64,000 nucleotides of DNA from Dermatemys mawii (taxonomy: Eukaryota; Chordata; Testudines; Dermatemydidae), in contig ML677329.1 of the NCBI GenBank assembly GCA_007922305.1, forward strand, positions 958,271 to 1,022,270, given 5' to 3'. Positions 48,777-58,574 of the stretch are shown one piece after another (position 1 is the first letter of the stretch; each line of letters opens with the position of its first letter). The notes under the pieces are model-generated. The model saw nothing but the letters and a program-made list of their open reading frames with translations. It ran no database searches and had not been told where the DNA came from. The translations under genes and the position numbers were made by a program.

Positions 48777-48840
48777 GGGTAAGACACGTCTTGATTCAAA
48801 TCCTGTCAGGGTAAGACACGTCTTTATTCAAATCCTGTTT
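48777..48840 (+). repeat. 32-bp tandem duplication inside the LTR-like element
   Basis: Two adjacent 32-bp units start with 'gggtaagacacgtctt' (48777 and 48809) and differ at only a few bases near their ends. They sit between the TATA box and the poly(A) signal. Confidence 0.9.
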
Positions 48841-48997
48841 AGTTTATAGAACTCATACTGCGAATTTATATTATTTCTTAAGTAATCAACTTTGACTTCT
48901 ATGCCTGCTCCTTATCACTTAAAATCTATCTTTCTGTAGTTAATAAATCTGTCTTATATTTTACCTATAACAGTGTGTTTTGGTCACAATCATCTGA

Positions 48998-49075
48998 AGT
49001 ATTTAGGCACCTAACTCCCATTGAAATCATTAGTTAAATTCTTTGAAGTAAGTTGTAAAGTGCCTAAGTATCTTA
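48998..49075. repeat. Foldback motif within the LTR-like element
   Basis: 'aagtatttaggcacctaact' and 'aaagtgcctaagtatcttag' are inverted relatives about 40 bp apart. The same motif occurs at 566-606 and 51606-51684. Confidence 0.45.
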
Positions 49076-49698
49076 GTTTACCAGAAGAGGAGTTTGTTTT
49101 TTGTGGGGGGATGGAGGGTGAGGGGAGGGCATCCCGGTTCTGTGGGAAATGATCCTGTCTGGATATTAAGTGTTTGGGAACTCTCAGCTCAGTTCACAAA
49201 GGCAAGTATGTGTCCCCTCCAGATCGAGGGGGAACGGACTGGGTAATGAACTTACACTGATCAGGCTTCTGGAGTGCAAGGCTGGGGAGCTGCGGGGGGA
49301 ATTGGCTGGAGTCTCCCTATTGATGGTTCATGAGCGGCTGAGAGTTCATTCGTGTAACTCTGCTACATACGTCCCTGCCTTTGGATGTCTGCTTAAGTGC
49401 AGTACCTGCCAGAGGCGGTTGCTTAACAACAGCATCACAGAGTGAGAGGAGGCCCAGGTTGCTGAGTAAGGGGGGGTTTAGTGTTCCCACACTCCAGGTT
49501 GCACCCTGGAGACCCCATCACATTGCTCTTCCCCAGTTTTCTCTCCTTTATCTCCCCACTTCCTACCTTACCTTCTTTTCTATTTCATCCATATTCTCTA
49601 CTTCACAAAACAAAGAAGAAAGCAATGTAAAATAAAATCCACATGGGTGTTTGATTTTTCTGTGGATTTTGCTCTCATGAAAGAGAAATACAAGTACA

Positions 49699-49778
49699 GG
49701 GACAAATTTTGCTCCCAGTTCCATGAGGTTCACACTGGTGGAATTACACAGGTGTAACCAACAGTAGAATTTGACCCA
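49699..49778. repeat. Foldback miniature element, degenerate
   Basis: The left 'gggacaaattttgctcccag' and the right 'aacagtagaatttgaccc' are inverted relatives with 'ggaattacacaggtgtaacc' between. Palindromic MITE-like. Confidence 0.5.
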
Positions 49779-49835
49779 TAATATTGATGTTTCTGTCATT
49801 CTTTAATGCTCTGTTCTTCAAAGCTCCTTTGCATG

Positions 49836-49920
49836 CTCTATAATGGGAGTATATACTTCAGAAGGGGAAAGATTTCTAGGAAATCTTTCCCCTTCTGAAG
49901 TATATACTCCCATTATAGAG
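49836..49920. repeat. Perfect 41-bp inverted repeat with 3-nt spacer
   Basis: The left arm (49836-49876) and the right arm (49880-49920) are exact reverse complements over all 41 positions, separated only by 'tag' at 49877-49879. The left arm starts 'ctctataatgggag' and includes 'cagaaggggaaag'. The flanking bases do not continue the pairing. Unlike the decayed foldback elements elsewhere in the window, it has no mismatches. It must therefore be very young, maintained by gene conversion, or produced by an assembly or amplification foldback error. Confidence 0.97.
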
Positions 49921-50034
49921 TCATACAGTGACATACCTATTGGAATTAGCAGGTAAAAGATACAACAACAACTGTCAAAAATGGTATCTGAGGGGGTAGA
50001 TTCAACATCAGAGTATCTAATATAAATTAACTCA

Positions 50035-50142
50035 GCCAGATTCTGCTGTCAGTTGCACCAATGTAAATAAGAATCACTATTTTGAACTTCACGTAGTTAA
50101 TCCAGATTTACACCAGTGTAACTGAGAGCTGAATTGAGCCCG
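50035..50142. repeat. Foldback miniature element, degenerate
   Basis: The left 'gccagattctgctgtcagtt' with 'gcaccaatgtaaat' and the right 'agatttacaccagtgtaac' with 'gctgaattgagccc' are inverted relatives. Same family of ends as 42628-42720. Confidence 0.55.
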
Positions 50143-51480
50143 GTAAATTTGTTTAATGCTAACCTATATCCCCTTCTCAACTCTGCTCTTTGTTATCAAA
50201 TGTTGTTAATGTGTGCTCCGAACTCCACTGAAAACTCCAGAATCACAGTTCTTGCTTGAAGTTAGCTGACTTCAGTCATATTGGTCATACTGCAGTTACT
50301 AGCCTAAAACCACACATCTCTTCATAATCTGAACTCAGTGGTTTTGGTCTCTGCTCAGAAGGATTCAGATCCTTTTTCTGATTCTCCCTCTCCCCACCCT
50401 CACACATTAAATTTGGTGGTGACATGGGACAGTCTAATTTTGGTTATCTAATTTTGTTCCTTCTTTTCTCATAACATAGAATATTCTCTTCTCCTAACTA
50501 CAGCTGTAACCTCTGTTCCTGCAGATACTTACACATTTGTGTAAGTTTACTCACATGAGTACCACCACTAAAGTCAATACAACTGCTTATCACTTTAAAG
50601 TTAAGGCAGTGCATACATACCTGTTGTGTGATCAGGCCATTAGAGACGAGACAATATAATCACTATTCAGAAAAAAAGGATTCATTAGTGGAAAAACTCC
50701 TCAGTCATATATATGCACACAAAGGTCCATACAGGTCCACTGAAGAAGTACACAGAACATCATTTCTGTACTGAGATAATAATAGTGCTGGTCTAATCAT
50801 ATGAAAAGAATTTCACTGAAAATATTTTGCTCAGGATTGTATGAACAAGATGCCAAATCTCATTTTCACAGGAGTCTCAGGGACAGGGAAAATACTAAAA
50901 AACACAAATACACTAATACAACAAACTTCAAATCAAACAGCAGATGAACTGAAACAAATTAAAATGTCTTCTGAGATAAGAGAGCAAGTCAATCTTATTT
51001 TTTCCCCCTTGCTTCTGTTCTTCTAGCAGAATTTCTAACTGCTTGGTTTTCATAGTATGAAAGGCTGATATCTCAAAAATGTTGTCCCTTGCAGTAACCA
51101 CTGGGTTCATATTATAGAGCTTTCAAAATATAGGAATTATGAAGTAATTTCATCTCACTAGACCAACAATGAGATACACATCCACAGACACTATATATAT
51201 ACAATCTATAACAAGCAGAATATTTTTATGGCAATTTATTAAGTTCCCTCACCATCATATATTCCTTTACATGGGTATGTTTTTCAGTTAAAAGAAAGCC
51301 AATCTGCAGCCTACGCAGACTGTTAAAAAGTACCTGTAGGTCAACGGACTCAAAGGATACCACACATTCAATGGCTGGTATTATCACAAATAGTAACTAA
51401 CTTGAAATGGGAACTAAGCTAAAAATGGAATACTGAGGAAAACTCTGCAAATGTATCTAATGTATGATTTGTATGTATAG
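50143..51480. other. Unique sequence, no gene seen
   Basis: A half foldback-like piece lies near 50545-50620 ('actcacatgagtaccaccac'). No exon or RNA gene recognised. Confidence 0.45.
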
Positions 51481-51482
51481 TA

Positions 51483-51600
51483 GAGATTATTATTATTTTT
51501 ATTACAATAGCACTTAGAGGCCTCAGTGGAAATCAGGCCGACTATGCTAAGTACTGTACACATGTAATGAGAGACAGTCCCCGCCGCAAAGAGTTAATAT
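51483..51600 (-). repeat. MIR/CORE-SINE-type 3' tail, antisense
   Basis: The plus strand reads 'attattattatttttattac', 'aatagcacttagaggcctca' and 'gctaagtactgtacacatg', then 'gacagtccccgccgcaaaga'. It mirrors the tail at 17950-18040 and is longer. It is well recognisable and non-coding. Confidence 0.65.
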
Positions 51601-51605
51601 CTTTG

Positions 51606-51684
51606 AAAAAAGTATTTAAGGAACCTAACTGCTATTGAAATCTATGGGAATTAGGCACCTAAATCCCTTTGAGAATCTGGGCCT
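51606..51684. repeat. Foldback miniature element, degenerate
   Basis: 'gtatttaaggaacctaactg' and 'aattaggcacctaaatccct' are inverted relatives followed by 'ttgagaatctgggcc'. Same motif as 566-606 and 48998-49075. Confidence 0.5.
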
Positions 51685-51689
51685 AACAG

Positions 51690-54110
51690 CCTAAATAGAC
51701 AAGATAAAGGGTAGGAGGAAGAAAATACTATTCTCTGCCCATTCTGACACTAAGTTCCGGTTGTTAAAGTCATCATGAATTAGCTATGATATACACAAGT
51801 AAAATCCAATTTTCAAAGTTAGGTGTACATTTACTTATGCCTAATCTATATTTGCAAATCTCCAGTGCACTATAATTGCAATATACCCCAGCTGGGCATA
51901 GGTGCACACAAATACATGAATTGTGTATATACATTTGACATATGAGCAATGTACATGGATGTATGGGATTCTCTGCAGCTAACTTTGAAAACGTGATCCT
52001 GAAACTCTTAAAGGAAACCAGAATACAAGCAAGTCAACCCTCTTTGTGGTTCCTTTTGTTAATGTTTTCTTAGAAATTTGAGCTCCATGACACACTTGCA
52101 AACATTTTTTAAAAAACCCTTAACGTGACTGTACAGTGATTTTCAGTTATTTGTAGTGTTAACACCTCTGATTAAAGAGGAAAAAAGACTCTTAAGAACA
52201 TATCAATCCATTGTTTTATGGTTCCTTAATCATAAAAGTCTGTTTAATCTCAACACAACTACAGTGCCCTGTTTGTAATTATAGAGCCATCTCTGTAGAA
52301 TTCAAACACCACTAGAGAGAAAACAGTTGTACAATATATACTGGTTATTATATTATTTTGGCTCCTTTAAAGTAGTGGACAGCCCAGGAATTCCTCAAGA
52401 CTACTGACAACATATTTATTCTTGTTACTTTTCCTGCTCCAGACAATTTGGTATATATTTTCTAGCTATTTCATATCCAAGGGGGGAAAATGGTGGGAGC
52501 ATATTTTGCTGACACTATCACTTGCACTGCAATAGAGAACATACATTTGCCTGAGTGAATGACATAGCCTTGTATAATACAATCTGGTATTATATGTATG
52601 TCTCCTACCTCCACCAAGATGCATCTCTTCTAACCCATACTTAACTAGGATTTCCCAGGTTCTGTCAAAGTCAAAGGTGATGAGGTCCATGGGGAAACAT
52701 GCAGGTGGAAAATGAGGAAACAATACTCTTGGGGCGCTCTTGTGGTTTTTAATCAATGAGATCTGGCCCATAATGACTGATGAAAAATCACTGTTCATTG
52801 CTAGTGATTTGCAGATGGTGGAAATTGGTTCAAGCTAATTTTATTTCTTTCATTTTCCCCTCCCCCCAAACATCATACATGCTTGATTTAAACAGCTGGT
52901 GAAAACTTTTCTCCCATTATTCTTTACAAATAAGCATGCTCAGCTGCTCAGAGATTTTTTTTTTCTTGAAAAGAATCATCTTACGAAAACATTATACTTC
53001 ACAGACTGGATCAGATATGGGTGGGGTGGAGGGGGGAGTTGAAGGATGACATCAGACAGGCAACATTTTTTAAAAAACGCCTGAAATAAGGAAGCACATA
53101 ATTATGAATCACAAATGACACCCTTTTAATTAATCTTATTATGATTTGCAAGATGTTTTGGAAATGCAACAGAAGCTAATAAGAGACAGAGACACCACAA
53201 CTTAGAAAAGTTCAGTTTAAATTTCAGTTTTAAAACTGGCTCAGATTTCACAAAGATTCTCATCTAGATTAATTGGTTCACCTATTCCTAATTTGTACCC
53301 TAAACTTTTCTTTTAATAGCATGACATGGCCTTCTTACTGGGCTGTATCTAAAATTGTAAACACTGTGCTACATATTAGATAAATACTTCAAGTAATACT
53401 GTATGTAGTTTTCCACACTGACATGTGCTTTTGATAAATTAAAAGCAGCTTATTTGGTGCAGTGGAGGCTCTGTCTGATACACAAACCACTTGAAACATG
53501 AAAACGAAATCAAGCAATAAAAGAAAAGCTCCACCAAGATTAGTTAATAATACACTGAGCTATTGGGTGCAATGTCAAGATGTAAAATGAATAAACATAA
53601 ATTAAGTGTAGTCCTTAAGTCTAGCCACATCGTGCCACAATAAATTATAACACAGATTAATAAACAACAAAACTGAACCACGTGCTGCTCTATCATTCCA
53701 TAAATTGTCATACACAAAATATGCATTGCATGGGGCGAGACATTACACTTTCAATAAAGATTTCATCCATATTTCAGATGTTTCCGCAAATAACAATTGC
53801 ACTGTTTTACTTAGTGATTCTAATCCCATGATGGCATACAATGGCTGAGTGAATTAAGAATAGCAGCATGTTTTTACCTTTTCTTTACCCTTTACATATT
53901 TTAAGCCCTGGAGATTCAAGGCTCCCATCTAATCATTTAACAGGTAGAGCATGGATAGTAGTAGTGCAAAATTTCCTCACCAATATGTTTCAATCTGATT
54001 GGGAGAGTCCACCTCATGGCTGAGGGAGAGAGTAATAGCCTCCATTATCCATTATATCTGTGAATATGTGACATGAGGGTTTCCTCTTTAACCATACTAG
54101 AGATTATTGA
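51690..54110. other. AT-rich unique sequence, no gene seen
   Basis: No exon, RNA gene or clear repeat was recognised. Only short frames without domains. Confidence 0.45.
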
Positions 54111-54116
54111 GACTAT

Positions 54117-54360
54117 GTAGAGGGCTGATTGAAAATTTTCCATAAAAACTGTGTTTGTGGAAAATTGGGCAGTCAACCAAACTAATTTTTTGGTGTGTGG
54201 AAAGTATCTGCTTTCTGTGAAAAATATGAAGTTTTAATTGAAAAACGCCAAACCCAAACATTTTTCAGCTGAACATTTTTGGTTTTCAGTTTTTTTGATG
54301 ATTTTGTTTGTCTGTTTTCATTAACATTTCACACAGGGAAAAATTTCAGACCACCTCTAC
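54117..54360. mobile_element. AT-rich MITE with inverted termini
   Basis: The left end 'gtagagggctgattgaaaat' continuing 'tttcc' and the right end 'gggaaaaatttcagaccacc' continuing 'tctac' are inverted with few mismatches over about 25 bp. The interior is dominated by AAAATTTT-type words. A 'tat' trinucleotide touches both ends and could be a 3-bp target duplication, but AT-rich DNA makes this weak. The class is not resolved. Confidence 0.55.
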
Positions 54361-55100
54361 TATCTAGAGAGGGCTCAGGAAAAAAGGGAGTGTTTTCTCT
54401 CTCTTGATGCCCTATGGGCCGAGGAGACAATAACTCTTACTTAGTAGCCCTTCTGTGACGACTCTGGGAAAAATGGCACCCAGCACCCTGGAAGAACTCC
54501 AAGGTAAGAGGTCACTGTGTCACAAAATGTTATTTTTTTGTCTACTTTGAATAACACCTATGGAATGTTTATCCCCCATTTATCAGCCTTCATATTAATG
54601 TAAAACATTTATAATTACAATACAGATGGGCAGTTGGGAAAAGAATTCTTTCAAATGTTGTGGATTGGCTCAGAAGATTATTTATCTGCAGGGCGATAAG
54701 TGAATCTCAGAGGGTTTGGTTCAGATAAACAGCCATAAGTTTCAATGTTTCCCAAAAAATTTAATCAAGCTCTCAGAAGCTCTTGAATCTGCACAACTGA
54801 CCTGAAAACCTCACAAGAGAGCTATCTTTCAAAATGTGTGATACTTCAAATTCCACTCACAGCAGGATAATCAGAAAACTGCCTATTGAGTAGGATTCTG
54901 GCACTTTTCTCCTCTGCTAAATCCTTATGGAAATAACCCCAGAACTTTTTGAATCTTGGGAAAATATTTTGAAATGTGGTTCTAGAAATAGGAGAAACTT
55001 CAGGGAAATAGGAGAACCAGAAGCTGCTTAGTTTTCCTGAAGTGGAGAGATTATTCTAGGGATGCAGATACTACAGAAGTAGGTACCATATAAGAACCAT
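54361..55100. other. Unique sequence, no gene seen
   Basis: No feature recognised. Confidence 0.45.
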
Positions 55101-55104
55101 CTTT

Positions 55105-55255
55105 GAATCTGAGAGGATTAAGTGCTGTGCATGCATACCTGGGTTCTATTATAATGGTGCCATTGACTTGCTGCATGTCTTTGGGTAACTTCATTTCTCT
55201 GGGTTTCATATCCCTATTCCACAATATAAAATAAATATTGTCATACCTCACTGTG
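55105..55255 (+). repeat. MIR-type SINE
   Basis: Sense landmarks are 'tacctgggttctattataat', 'cttgctgcatgtctttgggt', 'aacttcatttctctgggttt' and 'ccctattccacaatataaaa'. They follow the tRNA-like region and core of MIR in order. The tail is missing. Confidence 0.7.
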
Positions 55256-55445
55256 GGGAAAGTGGAATCCTAAAAGTGCTTCTCCAGACTGGGGTAAAGT
55301 GGCTAGAGAAAAGCCTATTTACCCAAACTTTTGGAACTCCTCTTACTCTGGGTGGCAGTGTGGAAATGGGGGCACCATAACCCACTCACCCTTCACAATC
55401 AGGAACCTCCTGAGGTATGTATCTGGAGGATCACAAGGGGGGCAT

Positions 55446-55771
55446 TACACTGGTCTACAATTTTTTAGAAGTCATCTGCTTCAGAGATCAAATGTGATAT
55501 TTATTATGTATTTTGATGTGCTGAATTCAAATATGACAATTAAAACAACTGATTGGCTACTGTTTCTAAGATATTTAAGTTTTTACATTTTATGTCTATG
55601 TATATTGTGTAGATAGTAGAGTTTTAATCATAAATTGTAAACCTAGGTCTTTTCATGTGTTTATGGTTGCTTTACATGATAATATTTCACCTGTCCTGTT
55701 TATGTAACACTGTATAAATAAAATGTATTATGAAACAAAAGGCAAAAAACTATTATGTACATAATTTAGTC
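55446..55771 (-). other. AT-rich 3' flank of the transposase-like frame
   Basis: This non-coding stretch lies downstream of the minus-strand frame. A minus-strand AATAAA lies at about 55502-55507, roughly 270 bp past the stop codon and a possible poly(A) signal. The left limit is set at 'cactggtctacaattttt' only because I associate that text with this repeat family. No inverted partner was found on the other side of the frame. Confidence 0.35.
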
Positions 55772-57459
55772 CTATTCAGTGTCTACTCGGCGCTTCTTGG
55801 CTTGTCTCTTGTATTCATTAAATGGAGCATCTCTTTTCACCGTCCAGCAATAGTCTGCAAGCATTGATGGGCTCCATTTGCCCTGATAGTGTTTCTCCAT
55901 TGTTGCAATGTCCTGGTGAAATTGCTCGCTGTGCTCGTCACTCACTGCTCCGCAGTTTGGTGGAAAAAAAAAAAATCTAGATGAGAGTGCAAAAAATGTA
56001 TCTTTAGTGACATGTTGCAACCAAGGCTTTTGTATGCCTTGAGGAGGTTTTCCACCAACAACCTGTAGTTGTCTGCTTTGTTGTTTCTGAGAAAATGTAT
56101 TGCCACTGACTGGAAGGCTTTCCATGCCGTCTTTTCCTTGCCACGCAGTGCATGGTCAAATGCATCATCTCGAAGAAGTTCACAAATCTGAGGACCAACA
56201 AAGACACCTTCCTTTATCTTAGCTTCACTTAACCTTGGAAATTTTCCACGGAGGTATTTGAAAGCTGCTTGTGTTTTGTCAATGGCCTTGACAAAGTTCT
56301 TCATCAGACCCAGCTTGATGTGTAAGGGTGGTAACAAAATCTTCCTTGATTCAACAAGTGGTGGATGCTGAACACTTTTCCTCCCAGGCTCCAATGACTG
56401 TCGGACTGGCCAATCTTTCTTGATGTAGTGGGAATCTCTTGCACGACTATCCCATTGGCAGAGAAGATAGCAGTACTTTGTGTATCCAGTCTGCAGACCA
56501 AGCAAGAGAGCAACAACCTTCAAATCACCACAAAGCTGCCACTGATGTTGGTCATAGTTTATGCACCTCAAAAGTTGTTTCCTGTTGTCATAGCTTTCCT
56601 TCATATGGACTGCATGACCAACTGGAATTGATGGCAAAACATTGCCATTATGCAGCAAAACGGCTTTAAGACTCGTCTTCGATGAATCAGTGAAGAGTCT
56701 CCACTCATCTGGATCGTGAACGATGTTGAGGGCTGCCATCACACCATTGATGTTGTTGCAGGCTACAAGATCACCTTCCATGAAGAAGAATGGGACAAGA
56801 TCCTTTTGACGGTCACGGAACATGGAAACCCTAAAATGACCTGCCAGGAGATTCCACTGCTGTAGTCTGGAGCCCAACAGCTCTGCCTTACTCTTGGGTA
56901 GTTCCAAATCCCTGACAAGGTCATTCAGTTCAGCTTGTGTTAGGAGGTGTGGTTCAGAGGAGGAGGATGGGAGAAAATGTGGGTCCTGTGACATTGATGG
57001 TTCAGGACCAGAAGTTTCATCCTCTTCCTCTTCCTCATCTGACTCAAGTGAGAATGATTCTGGTGCATCAGGAACCGGCAGTCCTTCTCCGTGGGGTATT
57101 GGGCGTATAGCTGATGGAATGTTTGGATAATGCACAGTCCACTTTTTCTTCTTTGACACACCTTTCCCAACTGGAGGCACCATGCAGAAGTAACAATTGC
57201 TGGTATGATCTGTTAGCTCTCTCCAAATCATTGGCACTGCAAAAGGCATAGATTTCCTTTTCCTGTTCAACCACTGGCGACGATTTGTTGCACAAGTGTT
57301 GCAGCATATGTGTGGGGCCCACCTCTTGTCCTGATCTCCAATTTTGCAGCCAAAATAAAGGTGATAGGCTTTCTTAACCATAGTGGTTATACTGCGCTTT
57401 TGTGATGCAAAAGTCACTTCACCACAAACATAGCAGAAGTTATCTGCTCTTATCTCTAA
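55772..57459 (-). pseudogene. Transposase-like protein with zinc-binding N-terminus, one frameshift
   Basis: This is by far the longest coding-like frame in the window, with about 505 open codons up to a 12-base homopolymer at 55964-55975. There the frame shifts, and about 65 further in-phase codons (FHQDIATMEK, WSPSMLADYCW) run to a TAG stop at 55772-55774. The open frame reaches upstream to a stop at 57541-57543 but has no in-frame ATG. A T-rich tract and 'ttctgttag' at about 57457-57465 on the minus strand suggest a splice acceptor, so a start exon may lie upstream. In order, counting from the GTG codon at 57417: cysteine pairs FCYVCGE (just upstream), CCNTC (38-42) and CYFC (75-78) suggest a zinc-binding head; an acidic linker ESDEEEEEDE lies at 125-134. 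LFTDSSK (D244), CGDLK (D298), CYLLC (C316, C320) and PPLHIKLG (H366) resemble the D, D, CxxC and H landmarks of RNase-H-fold transposases. The family is, to my knowledge, widespread in animal genomes and mostly called uncharacterised; the transposase reading is inference. Confidence 0.65.
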
Positions 57460-57479
57460 CAGAAAAACATAACAAAGGT

Positions 57480-58475
57480 GATATGTTTTGAACAGCTCAT
57501 TGGAAAGATGTGGGGCGGGGGGAGGAGGGGAGAGTAGGTCTCAATAACAGCTTTACTAAATGGCCCCAGATTTGTACCACAAGCTCTACCACTCCAAACC
57601 CTGAACTGGCCTGGTAATTTTCAGGCTGATTGAGTAAGTAAACAACAAACCACATATGACAGATGTTCATCACACTGCTTAATGCACTACTGGAACATGC
57701 TCAGATATTACAGTGATGAGGGAGATATAAGAACATGACTAGAATACAATGTAGATTTTAGAGAAGTTTGAAAACTCAGTTTTAAATGGAAGTCCTGTTG
57801 CTACCTTAATAATGGGGCGGCTGCCTAGTATCCCATAATTAAAAAGTTAATCGAAACCTTTCCCAGTCTTTGTGGTAAATGATAGTGCATAAAAAAAACT
57901 AACTAAGCTGTACTCTCATATACTTAAATAGGGATGATATTCTTTGAATGATGCACAGACTAAAATAGAAATGATAATAGGGAAACCTTTCCCTAGAAGT
58001 GCCAGAACAATATGTTTTAGGCAGTTTGCCAGCTGTTTGACCAGGGACCGGTGAGCATGTACATTGATTATTTTGCTAGCAACAAAAACACTCATATTTA
58101 GATTTCCTTTGTCTATCAGGGCAGAGTACCCAGTCTCACCATAAGAACATACATAGAACAGGTTGCTTTCAAACAAACAGAGGAAATACCAATTTTTCTT
58201 CTGAAAAATGTAAACATTAAAAAATAAAACAAAATTTTGGTTAGGTAGCTACATTTTCCCAAATATTTGCTTTCACGGTTTTTATATTTTTCTTTCCTTT
58301 TGAGAAAAAAAAATGCATGTTTTATAAAACTGGAGTGAAATGGATGATATTTGGCTCAGCTTGTGTTTTGCTCCTGTGTAGGTGTGCAAGGGGAGAAAAG
58401 CCCATAAAGAACGTCTTGTCTCCTGTTGCATTTCTCTGTAGGGGCCAAACAGAAGAGGCCTTATTCTGTTTGTTA
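57480..58475. other. Unique sequence, no gene seen
   Basis: This is where an upstream exon of the minus-strand transposase-like frame would be sought. I see no convincing one. A G-rich run lies at about 57512-57530. Confidence 0.4.
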
Positions 58476-58525
58476 CTCTAGTTTTATGCTGGTATAACTC
58501 TATGGAATTATACTGGCATAACTTG
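58476..58525. repeat. Short foldback element
   Basis: 'gttttatgctggtataactc' and 'aattatactggcataac' are inverted relatives separated by a few bases. One arm recurs near 10178-10200. Confidence 0.55.
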
Positions 58526-58574
58526 AAATAATATGGGGTGAATCAGGTCCAAAGATTCTGATTAAAAGATTAAA

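Larger units (their letters stand above)
48213..49522 (+). mobile_element. LTR-like element, about 1.3 kb
   Basis: The start 'tgtgacactctgtacctcag' and the word 'gttttgtataaagcatgcct' are familiar to me from a high-copy turtle LTR-type repeat. The layout fits an LTR: a U3-like 430 bp, a TATA box 'actataaaagagggg' at about 48626-48640, a poly(A) signal AATAAA at about 48942-48947 followed by a T-rich stretch, and a GC-richer downstream part ending '...ccccatcaca' at 49522. The outer TGTGAC/ATCACA ends are nearly inverted. No matching target duplication was found, so the right limit is uncertain. Chance frames inside have no retroviral or Gypsy domain. Confidence 0.5.

Noticed and set aside
48208..49527. 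Target duplication for the 1.3-kb LTR-like element
   Set aside because: The left flank 'ctcac' and the right flank 'ttgct' do not match, so no duplication is claimed.
49836..49920. Rho-independent terminator or CRISPR unit
   Set aside because: The context is vertebrate nuclear DNA. It is a single palindrome without a T tract or repeated spacers.
57415..57417. Start codon of the transposase-like protein at this position
   Set aside because: The codon is GTG and the frame stays open upstream, including the FCYVCGE motif. It is an internal valine, and the true start is probably in an upstream exon.
55446..57600. Terminal inverted repeats around the transposase-like frame
   Set aside because: I searched by eye for an inverted copy of 'cactggtctacaattttt' to the right of the frame as far as about 58560 and found none.
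58130..58170. CR1 terminus ('ataagaacatacatagaac')
   Set aside because: Only a few bases resemble a CR1 end and no adjacent CR1 sequence supports it.
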